Source: an uncultured Pseudomonadota bacterium (lineage in GTDB: Bacteria; Pseudomonadota; Alphaproteobacteria; Rs-D84). Taken from it: 18,625 nucleotides of DNA. The notes beneath the pieces were generated by a model that was given only the letters and a program-made list of their open reading frames with translations, searched no databases and was not told the DNA's origin. The translations under genes were made by a program, and so were the position numbers. The stretch covers positions 1 through 18,625 of the forward strand of contig CACYQE010000007.1 of the NCBI GenBank assembly GCA_902776515.1, read 5' to 3'. Positions 1 to 5,993 of the stretch are shown in pieces (position 1 is the first letter of the stretch; each line of letters opens with the position of its first letter).

Positions 1-394
1 CTTTGGTGGTGATGATGATGACTCCATTCTTGCCTTCTTCGCCGTAAACCTCGATGGCCGTCTTCTCTTTCAACACATCAACATGTCCCTCGTAAGCAGC
101 GGCTTCGCGTTCCGCCATATTTAATGCCTCGGCATATTCTATTGAATCGCTTTCGAAAACTAAATCAAACGCTTCTCTAAATTCTTTACGATAAGATTCT
201 GTCTTTGCGGCTTCTTTCTTTGCCTTTTCTGCCGCTTGTTTTTCAGCACGTTGTTTTTTTACACCAATACCGGTGGCGACCGCACCCGTCAAAACAGCCC
301 CCGCAGCCAACGTTACGCCAACTTTTTTTCCAACTCTCCCAACTTTTTTCATTCCCTGAATAAAATCTTCTTTGGTTGTTTTTCTTTTTTGCAT
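1..394 (-). CDS. Membrane-anchored protein with a TonB-plug-like peptide, partial (runs off left edge)
   Basis: Read on the minus strand, an ATG at 392-394 follows a GAGG ribosome binding site and opens a frame of 131 codons that leaves the window. The N-terminus is basic (MQKRKTTKEDF). A hydrophobic glycine/alanine-rich segment at about residues 24-45 is probably a single transmembrane helix or uncleaved signal. A charged Lys/Ala/Glu stretch that looks coiled-coil follows (about 46-75). The last visible residues read YGEEGKNGVIIITTK. This closely resembles the end of the plug domain of SusC-type TonB-dependent receptors and of related CarboxypepD_reg/plug fragments in Bacteroidota. No beta-barrel can be seen, because the C-terminus is missing. 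The function is unknown. The gene may belong to the same row as the four small genes upstream, from which it is separated by 71 bases. Confidence 0.75.
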   Translation of the reverse strand, partial: MQKRKTTKEDFIQGMKKVGRVGKKVGVTLAAGAVLTGAVATGIGVKKQRAEKQAAEKAKKEAAKTESYRKEFREAFDLVFESDSIEYAEALNMAEREAAAYEGHVDVLKEKTAIEVYGEEGKNGVIIITTK

Positions 395-465
395 TTTATT
401 CCTCTTTTAGTTTGTTTTGTATATTTGTATTGTGGTATTTTATCACAAATTCTACACATAGTAAA

Positions 466-741
466 CTATTTCGATTTTTTGTATTCGGTTATCAATTTTT
501 GTAACGCTTCAATTGAACGAGTTAATTCTACTTTGTGCACAGGGATATTCGTTCCGTATGTAGAATTTAACAAATGCGTCAATGTCGCGGCATTCACACT
601 TTCGAAAAGCAAAAACTGTAAAACCATATATTCGTTATATTCTTTGTCATCTTTTTGGGCTGTATGTGCCGGTGTTTCGGCCTTTTTCGCCATTTTTGTT
701 TTAATCCAATTTACAAACGAGAATGCTGTTTTTTTATTCAT
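466..741 (-). CDS. Hypothetical protein, 91 aa
   Basis: I do not recognise this small soluble protein. It starts two bases after the stop of the upstream gene, so translation is probably coupled; no clear Shine-Dalgarno sequence is visible. The first 30 residues are basic and Lys/Ala-rich. The rest (about 36-91) is predicted to be mostly helical, with a leucine-rich stretch (MVLQFLLFESVNAATLTHLL) and a helical C-terminal tail ending in EYKKSK. An internal ATG at 691-693 (MAKKAETP) is an alternative start, but it has no better binding site. There is no signal peptide and no clear membrane helix. It is the fourth gene of the operon-like row running from 2047 leftwards. Confidence 0.6.
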   Translation of the reverse strand: MNKKTAFSFVNWIKTKMAKKAETPAHTAQKDDKEYNEYMVLQFLLFESVNAATLTHLLNSTYGTNIPVHKVELTRSIEALQKLITEYKKSK

Positions 742-743
742 TT

Positions 744-1148
744 TTAACGGCTTTGATTTTTTTTAATAACATCAAACAACCCAGAAACACTGAACTTGTC
801 ATAAAAAACATACAACGGACGATGGCTGGCCTTGTCAACAATATATATCTTTGAACTGTATACAGAATCAATACCAGACGTGTAAGTAGCATCGTTTGTT
901 TTCGCACGAACACCCGTATTTAACATATAGTGTAAATAAAAATCTGAATTTTTTATCAATATATCTTGGTGACTAACGACAAAACCATTCGGCGTACGCA
1001 TATCATACTTATCATCGTCAACACGAACCTTGTTTTGTTCAATTTCATCGACAACCCGCAGATAAACATCAGCCCTTAACGAATACTCATTACGATTGGC
1101 AATATAAGCCTCGTTTAAATAGGCACGCATTGTTTTCTTGTTTTGCAT
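744..1148 (-). CDS. Hypothetical protein, 134 aa, divergent paralog of the gene at 1244-1657
   Basis: The frame is open back to an ATG at 1197-1199, but I prefer the ATG at 1146-1148. It has a strong AGGGG binding site 7 bases upstream, and it gives a protein (134 aa) nearly the same length as its upstream neighbour (137 aa). The two proteins align without gaps through their middle: both have VV followed by exactly ten residues and then DFY, five more residues, and N-x-G with a downstream Lys/Thr-rich turn and a DS pair. In this copy VV is at 57-58 and DFY at 69-71. No catalytic motif, signal peptide or membrane helix is visible. The family is not recognised. The shared core looks like a small alpha+beta domain, but that is only an impression. 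Confidence 0.65.
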   Translation of the reverse strand: MQNKKTMRAYLNEAYIANRNEYSLRADVYLRVVDEIEQNKVRVDDDKYDMRTPNGFVVSHQDILIKNSDFYLHYMLNTGVRAKTNDATYTSGIDSVYSSKIYIVDKASHRPLYVFYDKFSVSGLFDVIKKNQSR

Positions 1149-1243
1149 AACAAACCCCTGTTTGTTGTTCTCCCTGCCGGTGCCCCCCGATTCGTCCATT
1201 CTATTATCGCATACAGCCCACTTTTTTCAACCGGTATTTGAAA

Positions 1244-1657
1244 TTATATTTGTTTGTTTATACGTGTATTTAATACGTTCTTTTTATATCTGTTAAGCCA
1301 TTTTATTATACTGTTTATACTTGCCGCATCATTGAAAGAAAACATTATTTGGGCACGACATCTAATATCCAAACGTTCACGCAAATTACTGTCCATATCA
1401 ACATAAGGCACATCTTTTTTGGTTTTTGTTCCATTGTTTACCAAATGCACAAAATAAAAATCCCACGTTGGAATCAAATAATACGTTTGTTTTACAACAT
1501 AATTATCAGAATTTTTAAGTTTATAAACACCATCAGCATAAACGCCACCACTTGCGTTAATGGCACTTTTAACACTGGTCAGCAACTGTTCCCCGGCCAT
1601 TTTGGCTTCATTGCTTATGTTACGTGCATTGTCTAAATTTAAATCAAAAAATTCCAT
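1244..1657 (-). CDS. Hypothetical protein, 137 aa, divergent paralog of the gene at 744-1148
   Basis: The ATG at 1655-1657 follows a GGGGGT binding site with good spacing and lies 15 bases after the stop of the upstream lipoprotein-like gene. The protein begins MEFFDLNLDNARNISNEAK and is predicted to be soluble. Its core (VV at 54-55, DFY at 66-68, then NNG and a Lys/Thr-rich turn) matches the downstream neighbour at identical spacing, so the pair probably arose by an old tandem duplication. The C-terminal third (IMFSFNDAASINSIIKWLNRYKKN) looks helical and basic. I recognise no enzyme motif. Its context is a row of small, equally unrecognised genes. Confidence 0.65.
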   Translation of the reverse strand: MEFFDLNLDNARNISNEAKMAGEQLLTSVKSAINASGGVYADGVYKLKNSDNYVVKQTYYLIPTWDFYFVHLVNNGTKTKKDVPYVDMDSNLRERLDIRCRAQIMFSFNDAASINSIIKWLNRYKKNVLNTRINKQI

Positions 1658-1672
1658 TTGATACCCCCGTTA

Positions 1673-2047
1673 TTAATTACCATATTCAAAATATTCTCTG
1701 GTTTTGTTTGTGGCACTGGCCCACGCTTCGTTTAACAAAGAATCTTTGATACGAATTAATTGCTGTTTCTGTTTTATTTCAGACATCAAAGAATCTGCTT
1801 TTGCCTTGCTCTTTTTCAAATTTCTGATTTTATCTAAAAGCTCGAAATCAGCCGTTGTATCAAGATTCATTTTTGATAAAGAATCATACCCATTCGCCGA
1901 TTTTTCTTTGAAAAAAACCTGGTCAAAAAACTTCTGTTTTTCCGCCTTGTAATCACGACACGATAACAAACATACAGTAATTGCACCGAACAATCCACAA
2001 AACGAAATTAACCGCCCAACATATAAACCAGAATTATTACTTTTCAC
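1673..2047 (-). CDS. Probable small lipoprotein with coiled coil, 124 aa
   Basis: The frame starts with GTG (2045-2047), preceded by AGGA at a spacing of seven. The first 30 residues hold a basic n-region and a hydrophobic core (LISFCGLFGAITVCLLSC). This ends in LLSC, a plausible lipobox with Cys30 as the lipidated residue, although Leu at -2 is not ideal; a plain membrane anchor is the alternative. The rest is strongly charged, rich in Lys, Asp, Ser and Leu, and probably forms one long helix or coiled coil (about 75-115). The DSL/DSLL repeats look like those of Bacteroidota coiled-coil proteins. It is the first gene of the small-gene row and lies directly downstream of the promoter at 2085-2112. 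The function is unknown. Confidence 0.6.
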   Translation of the reverse strand: MKSNNSGLYVGRLISFCGLFGAITVCLLSCRDYKAEKQKFFDQVFFKEKSANGYDSLSKMNLDTTADFELLDKIRNLKKSKAKADSLMSEIKQKQQLIRIKDSLLNEAWASATNKTREYFEYGN

Positions 2048-2084
2048 TTTTTTATCCTATTTACTCTATTTCACACAGAGCACA

Positions 2085-2112
2085 AAAATAACAAAAAACA
2101 ACAACAAGTCAA
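2085..2112 (-). promoter_or_regulatory. Sigma70-type promoter of the small-gene operon
   Basis: On the minus strand, TTGACT (2107-2112) is followed after 16 bases by TATTTT (2085-2090). The -35 box is preceded by C, giving the CTTGAC form common in alphaproteobacteria. A start near 2078 would leave a leader of about 30 bases before the GTG at 2047. The promoter lies downstream of the tRNA terminator, so the row is transcribed independently. Confidence 0.55.
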
Positions 2113-2151
2113 GCGTTTTAGGGGGGGCGTCCGCAAATCCATTCCAAAACT

Positions 2152-2174
2152 AAAACCGACACAAGGTCGGTTTT
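2152..2174 (-). terminator. Rho-independent terminator of tRNA-Val
   Basis: AAAACCGAC and GTCGGTTTT form a perfect nine-pair stem around a five-base loop, just after the tRNA 3' end. On the minus strand it is followed by AGTTTT. The A/T ends make it potentially active in both directions. Confidence 0.7.
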
Positions 2175-2179
2175 GATTT

Positions 2180-2256
2180 TGGTGGATGTTGAGGGACTCA
2201 AACCCCCGACCCTCTCGGTGTAAACGAGATGCTCTAATCAACTGAGCTAAACATCC
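2180..2256 (-). tRNA. tRNA-Val (anticodon UAC)
   Basis: The 77-base cloverleaf folds completely. The acceptor stem is GGATGTT/AACATCC with discriminator A and an encoded CCA. The D stem is GCTC/GAGC, the anticodon stem TCTCG/CGAGA with loop TTTACAC, the variable region GGGTC, and the T stem GGGGG/CCCTC with one G-U pair. The anticodon UAC reads Val codons, mainly GUA. Oddly, the D loop has GA where nearly all tRNAs have G18-G19, and the T loop reads TTTGAGT where TTC is expected. The tertiary elbow pair G19-C56 is thus replaced by A19-U56, a matched change that argues for a working tRNA. It has its own promoter and terminator. Confidence 0.95.
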
Positions 2257-2270
2257 GATAAAGCCAGGTG

Positions 2271-2299
2271 ATAATAACCTATTATTTTTTATTTGTCCA
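2271..2299 (-). promoter_or_regulatory. Promoter of tRNA-Val
   Basis: TGGACA (2294-2299) and TATTAT (2271-2276) are spaced by 17 bases on the minus strand. Transcription would start about seven to ten bases before the tRNA 5' end at 2256. The promoter sits right after the ybaB stop codon, so the tRNA need not depend on readthrough from ybaB. Confidence 0.6.
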
Positions 2300-2304
2300 G
2301 TATT

Positions 2305-2604
2305 TTATTTGGGCAACGGCATTCCAGCGGTTGCTTCGGACATAACGTTGTCTATCAAATCATCTGCTTTTGATTTTGCATCCTGTAAAGCAGATAAAAC
2401 AGAAGATTCAATGTCCGCAATATCCATTGATTTGATATTCGGATTCAATGTAACACTGACCACATCATATTTTCCCGTCATATCAATAATACAAGCACCA
2501 TTTTTCGACAAACCCTTGATACGCATTCCGCCCAGTTTTTCTTGGGCGGCGGCAACATTATCCTGCAACGCTTTGGCCTGGGCCATTAAATTTTCCATAT
2601 CCAT
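2305..2604 (-). CDS. ybaB: YbaB/EbfC family nucleoid-associated protein
   Basis: YbaB/EbfC proteins are small dimeric DNA-binding, nucleoid-associated proteins. This one is about 99 residues, near the usual 100-110. It shows the family layout: an N-terminal helix (MENLMAQAKALQDNVAAAQEKLGGM), a beta-rich centre with KNGACIIDMTGKYDVVSVTLNP, and a C-terminal helix (IESSVLSALQDAKSKADDLIDNVMSEAT). I chose the ATG at 2602-2604 because AAGGA lies six bases upstream; the in-frame ATG at 2608-2610 touches that AAGGA and is unlikely to be used. The gene usually sits between dnaX and recR, but here it closes a cluster behind two unknown paralogous genes, with 12 bases between it and the nearer one. tRNA-Val follows. 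Confidence 0.88.
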   Translation of the reverse strand: MDMENLMAQAKALQDNVAAAQEKLGGMRIKGLSKNGACIIDMTGKYDVVSVTLNPNIKSMDIADIESSVLSALQDAKSKADDLIDNVMSEATAGMPLPK

Positions 2605-2616
2605 TTTCATTCCTTT

Positions 2617-2991
2617 TTATTTTATTTTTCCAGCAAAACGAATCATTTGGGGCGTATTTTGTGGAACACCCATCATTTTCGCAGTTACTTCACCAAACCG
2701 CAAATTTGGTATAAGGCATTTAGTTCCTATTTCTATTGCACTTTGACGGCTGTCACAACCACGCACAACACGCCAACTGGTCAGACGACTTTGACCGTTT
2801 AAACCGAACACGCGTTGTGAAATTACAAAAAAATACTTTTTGGTGACAAAATCAATCCCAACCGTTGCAATATATCTGTCTGACAACCAAGCCCTAAGTT
2901 TCGGGATACGGGCAACATCACACCCAAGGTATGCAGCCCATTTGTCATCTGTCCAATCTGTCCGATTTTGATATATGTATTCTGTACGCAT
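2617..2991 (-). CDS. Hypothetical protein, 124 aa, paralog of the next upstream gene
   Basis: This protein is not recognised. It shares with its upstream neighbour an N-terminal motif NR-x2-WT-x3-WA-x-Y-x2-C (residues about 9-24) and a C-terminal motif with AKM, a Pro three residues on, and QM (about 104-117). The motifs lie at similar distances, so the two genes form a tandem duplicate pair. The N-terminal helices with conserved Trp could be a helix-turn-helix, and the middle is beta-strand-like (YIATVGIDFVTKKYFFVISQ). The ATG at 2989-2991 has TAAGG five bases upstream, within the upstream gene's end, and seven bases separate the two genes. Co-transcription with ybaB suggests, but does not prove, a DNA-related role. 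Confidence 0.7.
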   Translation of the reverse strand: MRTEYIYQNRTDWTDDKWAAYLGCDVARIPKLRAWLSDRYIATVGIDFVTKKYFFVISQRVFGLNGQSRLTSWRVVRGCDSRQSAIEIGTKCLIPNLRFGEVTAKMMGVPQNTPQMIRFAGKIK

Positions 2992-2998
2992 CGCAACC

Positions 2999-3367
2999 TT
3001 ACCTTACCGTTGCTTTTATCAGCAACATTTGAACCGCTTGTTTTGGCATTTCATACATTTTGGCCCAATAATCTGATAACTCGAACCCTGAAATTATATT
3101 ATTTGCATCTTTAATAGCATCGTCTACAGAAATAAATTCTTTTTTTCCACTAAACATCAGTAAAGGCATTTTAAACTCAGAAGGTGAAATATGGTACTTA
3201 TACATTTCAAATCTGTACTTGCCTGTTTCGCGACTCTTGGCAATGCCGGTTTCAAACGTGTTGAACAAAAATTTTTTATACTCTTTAACCTCAGTAATTG
3301 AACAATTCATATATTTTGCCCAATCTTTATTTGTCCAACGTAACCGATTTGTTGAAATATTTTCCAT
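2999..3367 (-). CDS. Hypothetical protein, 122 aa, paralog of the next downstream gene
   Basis: I place the start at the ATG 3365-3367, because AAGG lies six bases upstream; a TTG six bases earlier is also in frame. The protein begins MENISTNRLRWTNKDWAKYM and carries the same NR-x2-WT-x3-WA-x-Y-x2-C block as its neighbour, plus the C-terminal block (YWAKMYEMPKQAVQM). The centre contains a basic strand-rich region (TGKYRFEMYKYHIS). No signal peptide, membrane helix or catalytic motif is visible. Only 23 bases separate the start from the hairpin behind pnp, leaving no room for a promoter, so expression probably depends on readthrough from pnp. Confidence 0.7.
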   Translation of the reverse strand: MENISTNRLRWTNKDWAKYMNCSITEVKEYKKFLFNTFETGIAKSRETGKYRFEMYKYHISPSEFKMPLLMFSGKKEFISVDDAIKDANNIISGFELSDYWAKMYEMPKQAVQMLLIKATVR

Positions 3368-3390
3368 TATCAACCTTTTTGTTTATAAAA

Positions 3391-3420
3391 TTTTGTCCGG
3401 CTTAAATAAACCGGACAAAA
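3391..3420 (-). terminator. Hairpin after pnp: terminator or mRNA 3' stabiliser
   Basis: TTTTGTCCGG (3391-3400) and CCGGACAAAA (3411-3420) form a perfect ten-pair stem with a ten-base loop, directly behind the pnp stop. On the minus strand it is followed by TTTTAT. The T run is short and the genes behind it lack a separate promoter, so it is probably a partial terminator. Confidence 0.65.
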
Positions 3421-3426
3421 TACCAA

Positions 3427-5508
3427 TTATTTGGTTTCTTTACCGGTCTTTTGGTCAATACCAACCATAGACATACGTGTTTTACCACGTTTATCGGCAC
3501 CCAAATAGCGGACATAAACCTTGTCACCTTCTTTGATTTTGGCATCTTCGATTTTTGCCAATCTTTCACCGGTGATTTCGGAAATATGAACCATAGATTC
3601 AAACCCGTTCAAGATTTTAACAAACAAACCAAAATCTTTTACACCAGAAACGACAGCCATAATTTTGATTGAGCCATCGTCTTCCAATTCAATCTGGGTA
3701 TTTGTATCGCGTGTCAGGGCCTGGATAACACTGCCACCCTTGCCTATTACATCGCGAACCTTGTCCGGATTGATTTTCATTGTGTATGCTTGTGGGGCAA
3801 ATTCAGACACGTGTTTACGTGGTGCCTTGATAGCCTTTTGGATTTTACCCAAAATGTGCATACGTCCGTCTTTTGCCTGGGCCAACGCATGTTCCATAAT
3901 TTCAAAGGTAATAGATGTGATTTTAATATCCATCTGTAACGCTGTGATACCTTGGTCTGTCCCTGTTACCTTGAAATCCATATCCCCAAGATGATCTTCA
4001 TCGCCCAAAATATCGGTCAAAATTGCGTAATCATCACCTTCTTTGATAAGTCCCATCGCAATACCTGCAACCGGGCGTTTCATTGGAACACCACCATCCA
4101 TCATCGCCAAGGTCGCACCACAAGTGGTCGCCATAGATGAAGAACCATTGGATTCCAAAATATCGCTGCATACGCGAATTACATAGTCGAATTCACTGCG
4201 ACTTGGGACCATAGGATGAACCGCACGCCACGCCAAATTACCATGACCTATTTCACGGCGACCCGGACTTTTCAACCCCTTGGCTTCACCAACAGAATAT
4301 CCAGGAAAGTTGTAATTCAAAATAAAGTCACGTTCTTCGCCACCATCCAAAGATTCAATTGGTAATGCATCTTTACCGCCACCCAATGTCAAAGAAACCA
4401 AAGCCTGGGTTTCACCGCGTGTAAACAACGCAGAACCATGTGCACGTGGCAATACACCCAATTCAATTTCAATTGGACGAACAGTTTTGGTATCACGACC
4501 ATCAATACGTGGTTTACCCGCCAAAATATTAGAACGCATAATACGTGCAGTTATATTTTCAACAATTTCATCTGCAAAAGATTCCAATGTTGATGTTGCA
4601 ACTGCTGTTTCTGGGAACATTTCTGGAATCAGTGCCTTGGCCGCCGAATGAATATCCGCCAATGTTTCCAAACGATGCAATTTTTCTTTAATCAATAATG
4701 CGTTTTCAATATCAGATGCGAATTGTTCAAACTTTTTTTCCATCGCAACATATTCAGCTGTTTTTTCAGGCACAGCCCAACGTTCTTTACCCGCCTGGGA
4801 TGCCAATTCGTTAATAGCCTTGATAACAGCCTGTTGTGCATCAAAACCGAATTTAACCGCACCCAAAGTTGTTGCTTCATCCAATTCGCCGATTTCTGAT
4901 TCAACCATCAAAACACCGTCCTTGGTTGCTGCAACGACCAAATCCATTTCTGATTCTTCAACATCTTTCTTAGAAGGGTTCAAAACGTATTTACCGTTCA
5001 TATAACCAACACGTGCCGCACCAATTGGCCCCTGGAAAGGAACACCAGACAACGCCAATGCCGCCGAAGATGCAATCATGGCAACAATATCAGGCTGATT
5101 CTTTTTATCATAAGAAAATACCTGGGCAATTATTTGAACCTTGTTTTTAAATGTTTCAGGGAACAAAGGACGAATCGGACGGTCAATCAAACGAGCAATC
5201 AATGTTTCGTTTGTGCTGGCCTTGCCCTCACGGCGGTCACGTGACCCCGGAATACGACCACTGGATGCAAATTTTTCTTGGTAATCAACGGTCAAAGGGA
5301 AAAAGTCTTGACCTTCAACCGCTGTTTTTTCGGCACAAACCGTTGCCAAAACCATTGTTCCACCCATTGTCGCCATAACCGAACCATTTGCCTGTTTTGC
5401 AAAACGACCCGTTTCAAGACGCAAAACTTCATCACCATATTTAATTTCAACCGCAACAGGGTTATTCAAAGGATGTTTTTCATCCTTGTTAAACAAACCA
5501 AATAACAT
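3427..5508 (-). CDS. pnp: Polyribonucleotide nucleotidyltransferase (PNPase)
   Basis: PNPase degrades RNA 3'-to-5' by phosphorolysis, releasing nucleoside diphosphates, and forms a trimeric ring that can join the degradosome. The protein has 693 residues from the ATG at 5506-5508, which has GGAGG seven bases upstream; the longer frame to 5547 lacks a site. Two RNase PH domains are present, the first with LIARLIDRPIRPLFP (103-117). The second holds FPGYSVGEA (401-409), GRREIGHG (416-423), ESNGSSSMAT (452-461) and the catalytic stretch GDEDHLGDMDFK (502-513). The KH loop GKGG (589-592) and an S1 domain with DFGLFV and MVHISEI (about 618-680) follow. About 30 residues normally joining KH to S1, including the last KH helix, appear to be missing. 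pnp has its own promoter and a structured leader. Confidence 0.97.
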   Translation of the reverse strand: MLFGLFNKDEKHPLNNPVAVEIKYGDEVLRLETGRFAKQANGSVMATMGGTMVLATVCAEKTAVEGQDFFPLTVDYQEKFASSGRIPGSRDRREGKASTNETLIARLIDRPIRPLFPETFKNKVQIIAQVFSYDKKNQPDIVAMIASSAALALSGVPFQGPIGAARVGYMNGKYVLNPSKKDVEESEMDLVVAATKDGVLMVESEIGELDEATTLGAVKFGFDAQQAVIKAINELASQAGKERWAVPEKTAEYVAMEKKFEQFASDIENALLIKEKLHRLETLADIHSAAKALIPEMFPETAVATSTLESFADEIVENITARIMRSNILAGKPRIDGRDTKTVRPIEIELGVLPRAHGSALFTRGETQALVSLTLGGGKDALPIESLDGGEERDFILNYNFPGYSVGEAKGLKSPGRREIGHGNLAWRAVHPMVPSRSEFDYVIRVCSDILESNGSSSMATTCGATLAMMDGGVPMKRPVAGIAMGLIKEGDDYAILTDILGDEDHLGDMDFKVTGTDQGITALQMDIKITSITFEIMEHALAQAKDGRMHILGKIQKAIKAPRKHVSEFAPQAYTMKINPDKVRDVIGKGGSVIQALTRDTNTQIELEDDGSIKIMAVVSGVKDFGLFVKILNGFESMVHISEITGERLAKIEDAKIKEGDKVYVRYLGADKRGKTRMSMVGIDQKTGKETK

Positions 5509-5548
5509 ATTTTTCCTCCGTTTATTTTGGTATTTTTCGTTAATCAAC

Positions 5549-5624
5549 GCGAAGAAAAATCATTCGTTCTTGCACTCTGCCCTAAATGGTTGCCAAATGC
5601 AAAAAAGAACAATTCCTTCTTCGC
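5549..5624 (-). promoter_or_regulatory. Long hairpin in the pnp mRNA leader
   Basis: Near the 5' end of the predicted pnp transcript, GCGAAGAA (5617-5624) pairs with TTCTTCGC (5549-5556). Nearer the loop, GTTCTT (5605-5610) and TGCA (5598-5601 on the other strand) pair with TGCAAGAAC (5566-5574), leaving a small bulge and an internal loop. The apical loop is about 23 bases. In E. coli the pnp leader forms a stem cut by RNase III, after which PNPase represses its own synthesis. Position and shape fit that kind of control here, but the function is inferred. Confidence 0.55.
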
Positions 5625-5632
5625 CGGCCTTG

Positions 5633-5660
5633 ATTATAAAATATATTTAACTGTTTGCAA
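5633..5660 (-). promoter_or_regulatory. Promoter of pnp
   Basis: TTGCAA (5655-5660) and a perfect TATAAT (5633-5638) are separated by 16 bases on the minus strand. They lie downstream of the rpsO terminator. Transcription from about 5626 gives a leader near 117 bases that starts almost at the foot of the leader hairpin. Confidence 0.65.
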
Positions 5661-5676
5661 ATGTTTTTATAAAATT

Positions 5677-5699
5677 AAAAAAGGTCGGAAAAACCGACC
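5677..5699 (-). terminator. Rho-independent terminator of rpsO
   Basis: GGTCGG/CCGACC closes a five-base loop (5683-5699) and is followed on the minus strand by six T residues (5677-5682). It begins five bases after the rpsO stop codon and separates rpsO from the pnp promoter. Confidence 0.8.
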
Positions 5700-5704
5700 A
5701 ATTT

Positions 5705-5977
5705 TTATTTACGCAAACCTAATTTCTTAATCAAATCTTCGTATTCACCAGGATTACGTTTTTTGATATAAGCCAACAGTTTTTTACGACGATTAACCAT
5801 CATTAACAAACCACGTTTACTGTGTTCGTCTTTGTGATTATTCTTCATATGTTCCGTTAAATTACGAATACGTTCAGTTAAAACAGCAACCTGAGATTCA
5901 ACAGAACCACCGTTGTCTTTATCGTTTATTTTATATGTAGCAATTATTTCTGCTTTCTTTGTTTTTGTAATGGACAT
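5705..5977 (-). CDS. rpsO: 30S ribosomal protein S15
   Basis: S15 is a primary 16S rRNA-binding protein that organises the central domain of the small subunit and contacts 23S rRNA in a bridge. The 90-residue length matches the family (about 89). It starts MSITKTKKAEIIATYK, and the conserved GSVESQVAVLTERIRNLTEHMKNNHKDEHSKRGL and NRRKKLLAYIKKRN segments are plain. The ATG at 5975-5977 has AAGGA seven bases upstream; a longer frame to 6028 reads into the truB end and is not used. It follows truB by 16 bases and precedes pnp, the usual truB-rpsO-pnp order. In many bacteria S15 represses its own translation, but no leader structure is evident in this tight gap. Confidence 0.97.
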   Translation of the reverse strand: MSITKTKKAEIIATYKINDKDNGGSVESQVAVLTERIRNLTEHMKNNHKDEHSKRGLLMMVNRRKKLLAYIKKRNPGEYEDLIKKLGLRK

Positions 5978-5993
5978 TATATTTTCCTTTATC

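Noticed and set aside
430..448. Inverted repeat TTGTGGTA/TATCACAA with a three-base loop
   Set aside because: It has eight pairs with one G-U, but is AT-rich and lacks a T run on either strand. It could be an operator or chance; too weak to call.
236..766. Plus-strand open frame of 176 codons
   Set aside because: It lies opposite small minus-strand genes that have binding sites and paralogs. Its translation is Phe/Ser/Ile-rich low complexity with no start site, typical of a shadow in AT-rich DNA.
2120..2130. Run of seven G between the tRNA terminator and the small-gene promoter
   Set aside because: It could be a slippage tract, but it lies upstream of the -35 box and outside any gene, with nothing to link it to phase variation.
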